The notes under the pieces are model-generated. The model was not told where the DNA came from, searched no databases, and saw nothing but the letters and a program-made list of their open reading frames with translations. Positions 26,801 to 33,102 of a stretch of DNA of 64,000 nt are shown here, one piece after another. Made by a program: the position numbers and the translations under genes. Origin of the DNA: an uncultured Oscillospiraceae bacterium (GTDB lineage Bacteria; Bacillota; Clostridia; Oscillospirales; Ruminococcaceae); NCBI GenBank assembly GCA_934465295.1, contig CAKSKU010000001.1, positions 124,001 to 188,000 on the forward strand, read 5' to 3'. The first letter of the stretch is position 1. Every line of letters starts with the position of its first letter.

Positions 26801-27863
26801 TTGAAATAAGGAACTTTTCTTCGGCAGAACCCTGCGTACCCGAGAAATCCTTCTGTTCGAGATCCTTCATAAGCGAAATGTAGTCGCTGTCCGTGCTTAC
26901 GGAATAGTTGTATTCAAACAAATCAGATTTTGTAAGCGCATCGGTAAATGCGATCTTAACAGCAGCCATAGCCGAACTGTTGCCGCTGATATTTATACCG
27001 TGCGATCTTTCCGAAAGTTCTTCTTCCGAAAGGTTTATGTACTTATTGACATACTCGGAGACAAATTTATCAAGAGTGATCGTTACGCCGTTGTTTGAGA
27101 GGATTTCAACAGCAAGCTTTCTGATAAACTCCTCAGCAGAAAATTCAAATTCGGAAGCCTTGAAAACTTCATCGGCTTCGGAAAGCTCTGCTGCAACAGC
27201 GTCGAACTGTTCAAAAAGAACATCGGTTTTTAGTATTCTTGTAGTCTTGCCGTCGATTACGACCTTCTTATCAAAAAGGTCAAACGCAAGGTCATTGGTA
27301 TCGGCAAAATCAGGTGCTTCATCTACGCACTTATCAAGATATTTGTCGATACACTTCTGAATGTACTCGTGATCAAGAGTGATGACCTCACCGATCTCAG
27401 CCTTGTTCCAGAAGAAAGTATTATTGATCTTTTTGAAATGAAGAACTCTGTTGGTGAGGGGAGTGACGGGAGCATATCTTTTGCCTTTTTCGCGCATATA
27501 TGCTTCGCTTACAACAATGGTATCGTTCTTTCCGTTTATCATCCAATCCTCGGCATAAAAAGCATTTTCAGCAATAATATCGGTAAGATAAACATAACCG
27601 TTCTCGGCAGCGATCTCCCTTGCTCTTGTAATATTGAAAGACTGCCATTCTTCATTATCGGCAGACATTAAAAGCATATCGGAATAACGGCAGATATTAA
27701 GTCCGTTGCTCTTAGCTTCCTCGTCAGAACATCTGCATATCAATTCGTTTTTCTGGGTAGGATGACATATAAATTTAGCCTCGGAGAAACACTTGCTTTC
27801 AAGTTCATCGGCAAAAGCAAAGCATTTTTCCTTAAATACGTCATACTGATTAAATACGTCCAT
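23808..27863 (-). CDS. Giant repeat protein with twelve helical repeats, PH-like domain and zinc ribbon
   Basis: This is an unrecognised 1351-residue protein. The N-terminal third (about 1-480) has no motif I know. Residues ~485-1103 form twelve tandem repeats of ~51 residues, each shaped like L..LC..I..M....L..L...I....Y......Y...I..RE..L...E. Then come a beta-rich PH-like domain (about 1115-1235), a Glu/Ala/Pro-rich linker and a zinc ribbon (CDQCG...CAECG). No signal peptide or membrane helix is seen. The start ATG 27863 is 8 bases after GGGGG; an upstream TTG overlaps that site. The gene is monocistronic with its own promoter. The domain order suggests a cytoplasmic scaffold or membrane-proximal protein; no function is assigned. 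Confidence 0.75.
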   Translation of the reverse strand: MDVFNQYDVFKEKCFAFADELESKCFSEAKFICHPTQKNELICRCSDEEAKSNGLNICRYSDMLLMSADNEEWQSFNITRAREIAAENGYVYLTDIIAENAFYAEDWMINGKNDTIVVSEAYMREKGKRYAPVTPLTNRVLHFKKINNTFFWNKAEIGEVITLDHEYIQKCIDKYLDKCVDEAPDFADTNDLAFDLFDKKVVIDGKTTRILKTDVLFEQFDAVAAELSEADEVFKASEFEFSAEEFIRKLAVEILSNNGVTITLDKFVSEYVNKYINLSEEELSERSHGINISGNSSAMAAVKIAFTDALTKSDLFEYNYSVSTDSDYISLMKDLEQKDFSGTQGSAEEKFLISKILSFRPESYGIFAYTLYRYPEEEANLEKLASFWNVAPMDKASLQRVIFDSYLNAELFDENGNFVSGIKQAEIIKDELEKVNVKYGFEDRSYIDELAEYIKDADLRSRSFNGTVFDTPEAMKRAVANELELQTLCINLSALNKDELDQLKKHIEGITIDDVTKSKYLLKVKMAMNCVEESMLDQLCLGLPTLDADETIKLRNDVIKSGYAESVINAKLPDINNHLDIAFAEELDRQIDKLDDMDTAEISTLLQSVNSGRYPAVMAESYTRKIEQFADDKIKAEIDLICSGMDEFSLDMLTDAKLKLSSDKFPEKYTSAYIEEIDRLIVDYEHHEVEKLFENVDFATEEELESIKSVLSEKSYSDELIAPYMVKVAQREQTLIDEELAAMCENIENMEQEQLDELRSKINSSEKNYNEELKEKCYDRIERREAELKNSELADRCKYIFSMNQDALDELKEVLLGGTYDESITTVYLKKVTEREDELRREELDELCSGISEMNIEQLEKLRKEISENGEYVAISDEYYAKIDECIDNIKNAEYNKLLDTVQNMSESELEQFKSDLSDKLADNEITLENFERGVNKIAERASALETEKLDSIIGDINSIDVDKAAYALETIRNGDFHEDKKAERIEQLENRIKELHIDNLEKLIDGVDNMPKEELLAVKSKIEEYKCPLELKTKYILKVDACLSSLAEKEVTDIIGNISTLSAKKSLDVIVRLRTMALDDSVKNKYLDMIESHIMELKNNEQRTYISFLKQKIDEFNVSTANFLVPTVSNLFYPKYDEACKNYISVGRYELPIFLHDNSGDNGFALTTEYFYFINKGVFNRIKIDDIVSFQAKKSFVSTSIVVTERNGNTNEINCAINKNAIEGTAKAMTALVNYIRDQRSAEKMKELLENAVKERTQEIPVAAINEAANEAPAPKTETAEPTAEAVEEKSEPAEKSEEAPAAEAEEAAEEKEEEKPASEEPKPRFCDQCGARITSPNAKFCAECGNKLS

Positions 27864-27898
27864 ATTTTTGCCCCCAAATTTCAAAATTATATATTTAT

Positions 27899-27927
27899 AT
27901 CATACCAAAATTGCCTTTAAAAGTCAA
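27899..27927 (-). promoter_or_regulatory. Sigma-A promoter of the repeat-protein gene
   Basis: On the minus strand, TTGACT (27927-27922), a 17-bp spacer and TATGAT (27904-27899), about 35 bp before the start codon. Confidence 0.75.
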
Positions 27928-28079
27928 TAACTTATTGCAATTTTAACAATAATTCTTTTTTTAGGCAATTTATTTTATCAATTTTATCATATTAAATAAG
28001 TATCATCATAAAATCAAGCGGATAAAATTGACTTTTATACCGATTTTTCAAAAATCATTGCAAATTAGTGCCAATCCCA

Positions 28080-28108
28080 TTGACAAAAACTTAATTTTGT
28101 TACATAAT
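28080..28108 (+). promoter_or_regulatory. Sigma-A promoter of the GH4-like gene
   Basis: TTGACA (28080-28085), a 17-bp spacer and CATAAT (28103-28108). The 280-bp region upstream is AT-rich and otherwise empty. Confidence 0.65.
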
Positions 28109-28146
28109 ATATATGTATATATTAATAGGGGAAGGAAATTCCTGAT

Positions 28147-29514
28147 ATGAATAAAAACAAAAGGATCAACATTGCCTATATCGGAGGCGGTTCATACAAT
28201 TTCGGCTGGAAGCTTTTTTCCGAACTGGCAGCCGAGGAAATATGCGCTACCGTAAAACTTTATGACAAAGATAAGCAGCTTTCGCTGACTAATGAGGTAA
28301 TAGGAAATAATCTAAGGGATAACCCACGCTGCAAAAGCGATATCGTTTTTCTCGCCTGCGATACGCCGGAGGACGCTTTAAAAGGGGCAGACATCGTTCT
28401 GATGTCTATCAGCTGCGGAAACAGCGATGACGAAGCTGCATTGCACAGCATAATTGAAAAATATGGGATCATACAAACCTCAGGAGAACAGACAGGACCT
28501 ATCGGTGTTATCAACGCTTTGCGCATACTTCCCGATCATATCAAATATGCAGAGCTTATAAAAAAACATTGCCCGAATGCATGGGTAATGAATTTGAGCA
28601 ACCCAATGTCGGAATGTATCGACATAATGATAAAAGTTTTCCCCGAAATAAAAATATTCGGTTCGACCAACGAGCTTTTCCAAACGCTTGAATTTATCGG
28701 CGGACTTGTCGAAACTGAAAACGGCATATCCAACGTCCGCAGACGTGATATAAAATATAACCTTATGGGAATAAGCGGTTTTTCGTGGTTCGATAAAATA
28801 AGCTATAACGGCGAGGATATAATGCCGATATTCCGCAAATATGCAGAAAAGTTCTATAAAACAGGCTATGAGCTTCACCCCGGTGAATATAAGACAAACC
28901 CGTTTTCCTCAGCAAATAAGGTTAAATTTGATCTTTTCCTGCGATATGGTCTGATCCCTGCCGTAAACGACAGAACGATTGCAGAATTTTGTCCGCCTTG
29001 GTATCTCAGAAGCAAGAAAACTATTGAAAACTGGAAATTCAGCGGCTCGGCTGTAAATTACAATAAAAAGCTTTCGATAGACAGACAGGGACGCATCAAG
29101 CCGCTCATGAGCGGAAACGAATATCTTGCCGTCGGCGGCTATACCAGCGATGTTGTACTTCAGATCCGTGCGCTCATCGGCAGCGGCAATCTCATAACAA
29201 ACGCCTGCCGAGCAAACAGGGGACAGATATTGAACCTTCCCGAAAATGCAGTAGTCTCCTCAAATGCACTTATAAGCAAAAACAACGTCCAGACAATAAC
29301 ATCGGGCGAGCTTCCCGACGAGATCGCAGCCATTGCAATAAGACATATCTCCAATCAGAATACGATCGTAAAATCTGTGCTTGAAAAGGACCTCGATATT
29401 GCTTTCAATGCGTTTCTCAACGATCCGCTTGTGTACATCGACCTTGACAGCGCAGGGGAGCTCTATAAAGAAATGCTTTCCGCCGCAGGTAAAGATCTTG
29501 TTTATTTCTGTTAA
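28147..29514 (+). CDS. Glycoside hydrolase family 4-like protein lacking the metal ligands
   Basis: This 455-residue protein has the NAD-binding start of GH4 enzymes (IAYIGGGSYNFGWKLFSEL), the GADIVLMSIS strand, the NLSNPMSECIDIM segment and a C-terminal GH4-like half. GH4 glycosidases need NAD and a divalent metal held by a Cys (in a G-F-C-H context) and a His (in an N-H-x-x-W context). Here these read FGSTNELF and GISGFSWF, so both ligands are missing. It may be an inactive relative, a metal-independent enzyme, or an NAD-binding sensor. The RBS is AAGGAAATTCCTGAT before ATG. The gene is monocistronic between its own promoter and a terminator. Confidence 0.72.
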   Translation: MNKNKRINIAYIGGGSYNFGWKLFSELAAEEICATVKLYDKDKQLSLTNEVIGNNLRDNPRCKSDIVFLACDTPEDALKGADIVLMSISCGNSDDEAALHSIIEKYGIIQTSGEQTGPIGVINALRILPDHIKYAELIKKHCPNAWVMNLSNPMSECIDIMIKVFPEIKIFGSTNELFQTLEFIGGLVETENGISNVRRRDIKYNLMGISGFSWFDKISYNGEDIMPIFRKYAEKFYKTGYELHPGEYKTNPFSSANKVKFDLFLRYGLIPAVNDRTIAEFCPPWYLRSKKTIENWKFSGSAVNYNKKLSIDRQGRIKPLMSGNEYLAVGGYTSDVVLQIRALIGSGNLITNACRANRGQILNLPENAVVSSNALISKNNVQTITSGELPDEIAAIAIRHISNQNTIVKSVLEKDLDIAFNAFLNDPLVYIDLDSAGELYKEMLSAAGKDLVYFC

Positions 29515-29523
29515 ATACATAAG

Positions 29524-29572
29524 AGAACCCCAAACAGTACCGTTCAAATGCTGTGCTGCTTGGGGATTTTTT
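29524..29572. terminator. Terminator after the GH4-like gene
   Basis: CCCCAAACAG pairs imperfectly with CTGCTTGGGG, followed by ATTTTTTATTT. It lies between convergent reading frames. Confidence 0.75.
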
Positions 29573-30045
29573 ATTTATATTCAAAGGTGTTTATTAACTG
29601 TTCAAAGCTTTCTAAGAAGCATTTGACGTGCCAACCGTCGGTTGTGGCGTGATGGCAGGTAATCGACAGTGAAAGATAAATTTTTCCATTTTTCTCATAG
29701 AATTTTCCTGCTTCAACCGATGGAAAAAAAATAAGGTTTATTATCATAAGAATGTACAGCAAAATGCTCAAAGGATATCCACGGAACACAGGATATAGTG
29801 TAGGCATTCGGAGGCGGAAGTTCAGGACGTGAAAGAATACCATGATTGCAGCTGTACAGCTCTCTGTTTTCCAGAAAATGCTTGTAAAATGTCTTAAAAT
29901 CATCATTATACTCTGTCCACATAAGTGAAAAAGTCTTATCATCATCATGAAACTCAGCATAAAGGGGAGTGAGAACATCATAATGATTATTTATGCAACC
30001 AAAAGCTATTTTAGCTTTCCGCAAACGTTTGAAGAATTGCGGATA
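29571..30045 (-). pseudogene. Broken chloramphenicol acetyltransferase-like gene
   Basis: Two overlapping minus-strand frames together give the middle and end of a CAT-type trimeric acetyltransferase. The first frame runs KAKIAFGCINNHYDV...FSLMWTEYNDDF...YDNKPYFF, then a frameshift near 29720-29735. The second frame continues SVEAGKFYEKNGKIYL and has the catalytic His motif CHHATTDGWH before its stop. The first ~55-60 residues of the family are missing, and an in-frame stop lies near 30045. It is non-functional as read, and sits at the left edge of the phage-derived region. Confidence 0.8.
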
Positions 30046-30184
30046 TACAAATATAAAAATTTATGCGTCTAGTCGTTTTGATGGGTATTACGATGTGTCA
30101 GCTATTGAGCCTTTAGGCAAAAATAAAATCGTAGTTTGTTTATCTCTTGGGCAGTGTATTGATTTCAAGTCAAAAAATAGGTGA
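30012..30184 (+). pseudogene. Fragment of an unidentified gene
   Basis: The plus strand holds an open frame ending GYYDVSAIEPLGKNKIVVCLSLGQ before TAG-flanked sequence. It reads like the C-terminus of a real soluble protein but has no ribosome site, and its 5' part is antisense to the broken CAT gene. A short perfect palindrome (GTTTACT/AGTAAAC) follows directly. Probably debris at an insertion junction. Confidence 0.25.
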
Positions 30185-30247
30185 GTTTACTTATATAGTA
30201 AACCTGCTTTACTGCTCCTATGGATTTATAAAATAAAAGCAGGACAA

Positions 30248-30463
30248 TTAACTGTCCTGCTCCTGCTTGGTCGGCTTGGTCAACGCCTCGCCCATATCCT
30301 GCGCTATAAGCCTATTAATATACCCGTTAAGGCTCTCGCCGTGACTCTCGGCATAGGCTTTTATCTGCTCTCGCTGTCCTTTGAACACTTGAATTGCTAA
30401 GCGGTCATAAGCTTTAGCGTTGTATTTGTTGCTTGCTATGCTGTGTGCTTTTGATTGTGCCAT
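30248..30463 (-). CDS. Ribbon-helix-helix regulator, left copy
   Basis: This 71-residue protein has a short basic N-terminus, a beta strand and two helices (YDRLAIQVFKGQREQIKAYAESHGESLNGYINRLI), matching an Arc/CopG ribbon-helix-helix repressor. It is a paralogue of the protein at 37618-37863 (shared NxKAYDxxxIxVxKGxRExIKAYAxSxGxSLN pattern). The ATG follows GAGGTG. Its promoter (TTGACA-17-TATATT) contains one ACATTG...CAATGT-type dyad between the -35 and -10 boxes, so it very likely represses itself and the divergent gene at 30638. Confidence 0.8.
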   Translation of the reverse strand: MAQSKAHSIASNKYNAKAYDRLAIQVFKGQREQIKAYAESHGESLNGYINRLIAQDMGEALTKPTKQEQDS

Positions 30464-30488
30464 AGTATCACCTCATAAATAATATATC

Positions 30489-30589
30489 ACATTGTGCAAT
30501 GCTTGTCAATAACATTGCGCAATGTTAATAGAGGGTTCATAAAAGCATTACACAATGTTATATAATAACCGTGTGCAATGTGCTATAAT
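30489..30589. promoter_or_regulatory. Divergent promoters with four RHH-type operators
   Basis: Four relatives of the perfect dyad ACATTGCGCAATGT lie at 30489-30502, 30512-30525 (perfect), 30545-30558 and 30568-30581. They form two pairs, each 23 bp apart. The first pair covers the minus promoter (TTGACA-17-TATATT) of the RHH gene. The second pair precedes the plus-strand TATAAT (30584-30589) of the 46-residue gene. Confidence 0.65.
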
Positions 30590-30637
30590 TAGTATAGTGA
30601 GAGAGGGGAAAGCCCCTTAGGAAAGGAAGTGAGGTAA

Positions 30638-30778
30638 ATGGCAGTGCCTAATATGGTAGAACGCATTGAAGCTGTGGTTCGTGAGAGCGAACAGATGAAA
30701 ATTGAAATCGAACAGTTAAAATCTGAAATCGAAGCGTTAAAACAAAAAGTTGCTGAGCTTGAAAAAGAACAGCAATAA
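30638..30778 (+). CDS. Small coiled-coil protein (46 aa)
   Basis: The ATG follows AGGAAGTGAGG. The 46-residue product is almost entirely a leucine-zipper-like coiled coil (IEIEQLKSEIEALKQKVAEL). It has no recognised homologue. It is divergent from the RHH regulator and shares its operator array, and lies in the left remnant module where the complete phage copy carries an 80-residue gene. It could be a small regulator or partner protein; function is unknown. Confidence 0.6.
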   Translation: MAVPNMVERIEAVVRESEQMKIEIEQLKSEIEALKQKVAELEKEQQ

Positions 30779-30905
30779 AAAATGTAGTCGGCTGACCTAC
30801 TAAATCCACCGACTACATAAAAGTTCCGATACTGTGAGTTACTCTCACGGCTCGCAGTATCATTATTATAACCCATAACTAAAAAAATGTCAAGGAGAAA
30901 TGAAA

Positions 30906-31091
30906 ATGAAAATTGTAAATGTACGGGTTTGTTATTCTTATATTTTAGTTTCTTACGAGCGTAAGGACGGTTGGAAGGTAAAGAAAAAATATTATGTTGC
31001 ACCCAAAAGAGTATTTGAATTTATGCGTTCTCACGGTTGCGTAGTGTGCAAGAATGGTGATTATTTATACAGTTCTAATTTCGCTAAATAA
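30906..31091 (+). CDS. Small basic protein of unknown function (61 aa)
   Basis: Start ATG 30906 is 8 bases after AAGGAG; an ATG six bases earlier is too close. The sequence is beta-strand-like and basic (VCYSYILVSYERKDGWKVKKKYYV) and ends in SSNFAK. Its last codons form the left arm of a 40-bp palindrome (31072-31111). It is the last gene of the left remnant module, before the phage terminator. I do not recognise a family. Confidence 0.55.
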   Translation: MKIVNVRVCYSYILVSYERKDGWKVKKKYYVAPKRVFEFMRSHGCVVCKNGDYLYSSNFAK

Positions 31092-31111
31092 AAGTTTAGC
31101 GAAATTAGAAC
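31072..31111. repeat. 40-bp perfect palindrome at the left boundary of the phage unit
   Basis: GTTCTAATTTCGCTAAA (31072-31088) is the exact reverse complement of TTTAGCGAAATTAGAAC (31095-31111), with a 6-base loop. Only the right arm recurs at the other end of the unit (39715-39731). Confidence 0.85.
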
Positions 31112-31116
31112 AAAAG

Positions 31117-31151
31117 AAAATGAGGACAGTTTATATACCGTCCTCATTTTT
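31117..31151. terminator. Bidirectional phage terminator, left copy
   Basis: AAAATGAGGAC pairs with GTCCTCATTTTT around a 12-base loop. An almost identical hairpin is at 39737-39771. In the circular phage it would separate the ends of the plus- and minus-strand modules. Confidence 0.9.
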
Positions 31152-31364
31152 CGTGTTTATATCCAAGTGTAGCAAAGTAAGCGCAGTATGGGCAAATTCA
31201 TCAAAAGCGTTCGCACGTTCACGAAGCAACAGAAATTCTACAAGGTCATCAACGTCAATATTTCTGTATCTGATACGCCGTTGTCGTTCCTGCAGTTCAG
31301 CTTCGTATCTGTTACGCTGATTTATTATGTATGCACAGAACAATTCTTTTTCTGTTTTTCTCAT
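31131..31364 (-). CDS. Phage protein of unknown function, left copy (77 aa)
   Basis: This small, helical, highly charged protein begins MRKTEKELFCAYIINQRNRYEAEL and contains YRNIDVDDLVEFLLLRERANAFDEF. The start at 31364 matches the second copy (39751-39984), where a strong AAGGGG site fixes it. It is the last gene of the minus-strand virion module, overlapping the terminator. Conservation between the two copies suggests it is a real phage gene. It is probably cytoplasmic; no family is recognised. Confidence 0.65.
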   Translation of the reverse strand: MRKTEKELFCAYIINQRNRYEAELQERQRRIRYRNIDVDDLVEFLLLRERANAFDEFAHTALTLLHLDINTKNEDGI

Positions 31365-31366
31365 AG

Positions 31367-31585
31367 TTATTTCACTTTTCGCCATTCCTTTAATCGTTCA
31401 ACAAAATGTCCACAGGTTTTTCCAAATAAATAATTGAAAAAACCGTAGAAAAAATCATATACAGATTTTGCAACAATAAAAGTTACGCCATACAAAATGA
31501 AAAAAATTGCACCAATCATTCCGCAAAGCTTTGTAAACTCTGCGATAGTGAGTTCGCCGACTAAAGTTTGTAATTCAATCATCAT
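31367..31585 (-). CDS. Small membrane protein in the phage cargo locus (72 aa)
   Basis: This 72-residue protein has one long hydrophobic stretch (about 22-42: MIGAIFFILYGVTFIVAKSV) and a basic C-terminus (VERLKEWRKVK). GAGG precedes the paired ATG codons. Its stop lies just before the start of the 77-residue gene. The gene is absent from the otherwise similar right copy, which lacks 642 bp here. A role in virion assembly or in superinfection exclusion is possible; neither is shown by the sequence. Confidence 0.6.
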   Translation of the reverse strand: MMIELQTLVGELTIAEFTKLCGMIGAIFFILYGVTFIVAKSVYDFFYGFFNYLFGKTCGHFVERLKEWRKVK

Positions 31586-31779
31586 ATTTTACCTCTTTTT
31601 TTTGCCTTTTCGGCAGCCTTTTTGAAATCCAAATTTTTATTCAATTCGTGTGTACGATGCTGTACCAACTCATCAATACAGCGCAAACAAACTTGATTTT
31701 TAAAATCACCATCATCACTTAATGCTTCGCATATACGACACTTGAAAAATGTACTACTGGGTACAAAATAATCAATCAT
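31582..31779 (-). CDS. Small zinc-binding protein in the phage cargo locus (65 aa)
   Basis: This 65-residue protein has two Cys pairs (CRIC near residue 14 and CLRC near 31), enough for one zinc ribbon, and a Lys-rich C-terminal helix (FKKAAEKAKKRGKI). It overlaps both neighbours by a few bases, so the small genes form a tight translational chain. It is missing from the right copy of the element. It could bind nucleic acid or act as an anti-defence protein, but I do not recognise a family. Confidence 0.6.
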   Translation of the reverse strand: MIDYFVPSSTFFKCRICEALSDDGDFKNQVCLRCIDELVQHRTHELNKNLDFKKAAEKAKKRGKI

Positions 31780-32002
31780 TATTATCTACCTCCTGATTTT
31801 TTTCCTCATAAAACGCCGCAGAATAAGGCGAGCGTAACCCCTCTTGCATTACGTTCCAAGCCTTTATGGCGTAATAAATGGATTTATATTCTAAAGTATC
31901 TCTAAAACATTTAGGACAATAAGCAACCCAATGTTCCATATTTTCATCACATTCAAACAAAGGCATACCAGCACATACACAACGTAAAACTTTTAACTTC
32001 AT
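31772..32002 (-). CDS. Lar-like small zinc protein (76 aa)
   Basis: This 76-residue protein has CVC near residue 8, CPKC near 30, and the segment YYAIKAWNVM. The Cys pairs plus A..AWN resemble the restriction-alleviation (Lar/Rac) family of small phage zinc proteins, although the spacing is only approximate. It lies directly after the Zot/pI gene and is absent from the right copy of the element. If the resemblance is real it could help incoming phage DNA evade host restriction. Confidence 0.5.
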   Translation of the reverse strand: MKLKVLRCVCAGMPLFECDENMEHWVAYCPKCFRDTLEYKSIYYAIKAWNVMQEGLRSPYSAAFYEEKNQEVDNND

Positions 32003-32008
32003 CTTAAA

Positions 32009-32833
32009 TCACCCCCTCGAAGCCGTCCGTTCGGTTGCAGGCTGAAAGCCGACATTCGCCAAACGCTGAACCTTTTCAAACGTATCATAACATTCACGCA
32101 ATTCTTTATCGTGAACAAAGAAATACAGCTTGACGAATTTCTTGCTTATCATCGTTCCTGTATCATCGAACACGGGTTTATAGATACGAACAAACGTCAG
32201 ACACCCGAACAACGTATTCGGCAGGCAAAGGAATTTTGTTTGTTCTCTGATAGGCTTGGAAAGACGTGTGAACACCTGTGACGTACCAACGATTACTTTA
32301 TGCTGTTTACGCTGTTGTGTGACCTCTGTGAGCATTTCTACGGGGAAATTTTTGCTCTCATTACTGGAGAACCAGTTCTGCATTTCGTCTATAAAATCTA
32401 TCTCCCCTATTTCCCCGTTATTGGAAAACAGGATATCTTTCCAATGTGATATTTTTCCGTCTTGGAAATCGATTGATATATTGGACTTTATGCGAATACG
32501 GGGATATTTACGGAGATTTTCACGCAGGAACTGTATAGCTGCTATTGTCTTGCCTGTTCCCTGCTCTCCTGCGAATATGTATATACCGTGAATGTTCATT
32601 GCATCACGGTTTTTGTGAAAAAAATCGTCTGCCATTCGTCGGGGAAAATCAAAGAAAATACGAGCAAAGACGTTACGTTTACGGTACTTGGCTTTAACGG
32701 TGCGCTTCGGTATCTTATCGCCCTTGCACAGATGAACGATAATGAAAACAGACGTTACAAGCAGGATAAGCGAGACTATGACGGCTACCGTAATTCCGAT
32801 AACCTTAAGAACCATTGTAAATGTATCAAACAT
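32009..32833 (-). CDS. Zot/pI-type phage assembly ATPase
   Basis: This 274-residue protein has an N-terminal membrane helix (about 8-34), a basic stretch, and a P-loop ATPase domain with Walker A GEQGTGKT (89-96) and an acidic Walker B-like IDFIDEMQNWF (about 143). This is the zonula-occludens-toxin-like fold of pI, the inner-membrane motor that extrudes filamentous phage. Ff pI has its membrane helix after the ATPase, whereas here it is before, perhaps an adaptation to Gram-positive cells. The ribosome site AAAAGGAG lies between the start and the 18-bp dyad at 32847. A truncated second copy is at 39987-40253. Confidence 0.88.
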   Translation of the reverse strand: MFDTFTMVLKVIGITVAVIVSLILLVTSVFIIVHLCKGDKIPKRTVKAKYRKRNVFARIFFDFPRRMADDFFHKNRDAMNIHGIYIFAGEQGTGKTIAAIQFLRENLRKYPRIRIKSNISIDFQDGKISHWKDILFSNNGEIGEIDFIDEMQNWFSSNESKNFPVEMLTEVTQQRKQHKVIVGTSQVFTRLSKPIREQTKFLCLPNTLFGCLTFVRIYKPVFDDTGTMISKKFVKLYFFVHDKELRECYDTFEKVQRLANVGFQPATERTASRG

Positions 32834-32846
32834 AAAATACTCCTTT

Positions 32847-32864
32847 TTGAAAGTAAACTTTCAA
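32847..32864. repeat. Phage 18-bp dyad, copy a
   Basis: TTGAAAGTAAACTTTCAA, 14 bp before the Zot/pI start codon. Confidence 0.85.
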
Positions 32865-32865
32865 T

Positions 32866-33102
32866 TTAATGTGTTTTGAAATGAATATATATCGCATAGA
32901 AAATACGAAATACAGTAAGGGAAACAATGAACGCAAGAAGTGGAAAATACAAATCATAAGGCATCAGCCAACCAACAAAAGAAAAAATACTGTTCACGCC
33001 CGAATAAACCTCTTGCGGGACGTGAAATGTCGTTACAGTCGGCAGGCTATCTATAATGGAACACAGCCCGTTAGTGATACTATCAAGCAGTTTATCAATC
33101 AT
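32866..33102 (-). CDS. pVI-like minor membrane protein (78 aa)
   Basis: This 78-residue protein carries two hydrophobic segments (about 38-48 and 50-72: LYFPLLAFIVSLTVFRIFYAIYI). Its position between the pIII-like and pI-like genes is that of gene VI in Ff phages, whose product caps the virion end and helps release. Sequence similarity to known pVI proteins cannot be judged by eye; the call rests on synteny, size and hydrophobicity. It overlaps the pIII-like stop by 4 bases. Confidence 0.6.
   Translation of the reverse strand: MIDKLLDSITNGLCSIIDSLPTVTTFHVPQEVYSGVNSIFSFVGWLMPYDLYFPLLAFIVSLTVFRIFYAIYIHFKTH

Noticed and set aside
28100..28125. Resemblance to a dif site (ACATAATATATAT) near the phage
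   Set aside because: Only half of the dif consensus fits, the rest is AT-rich -10/leader sequence of the GH4-like gene, and it is 2 kb from the phage boundary.
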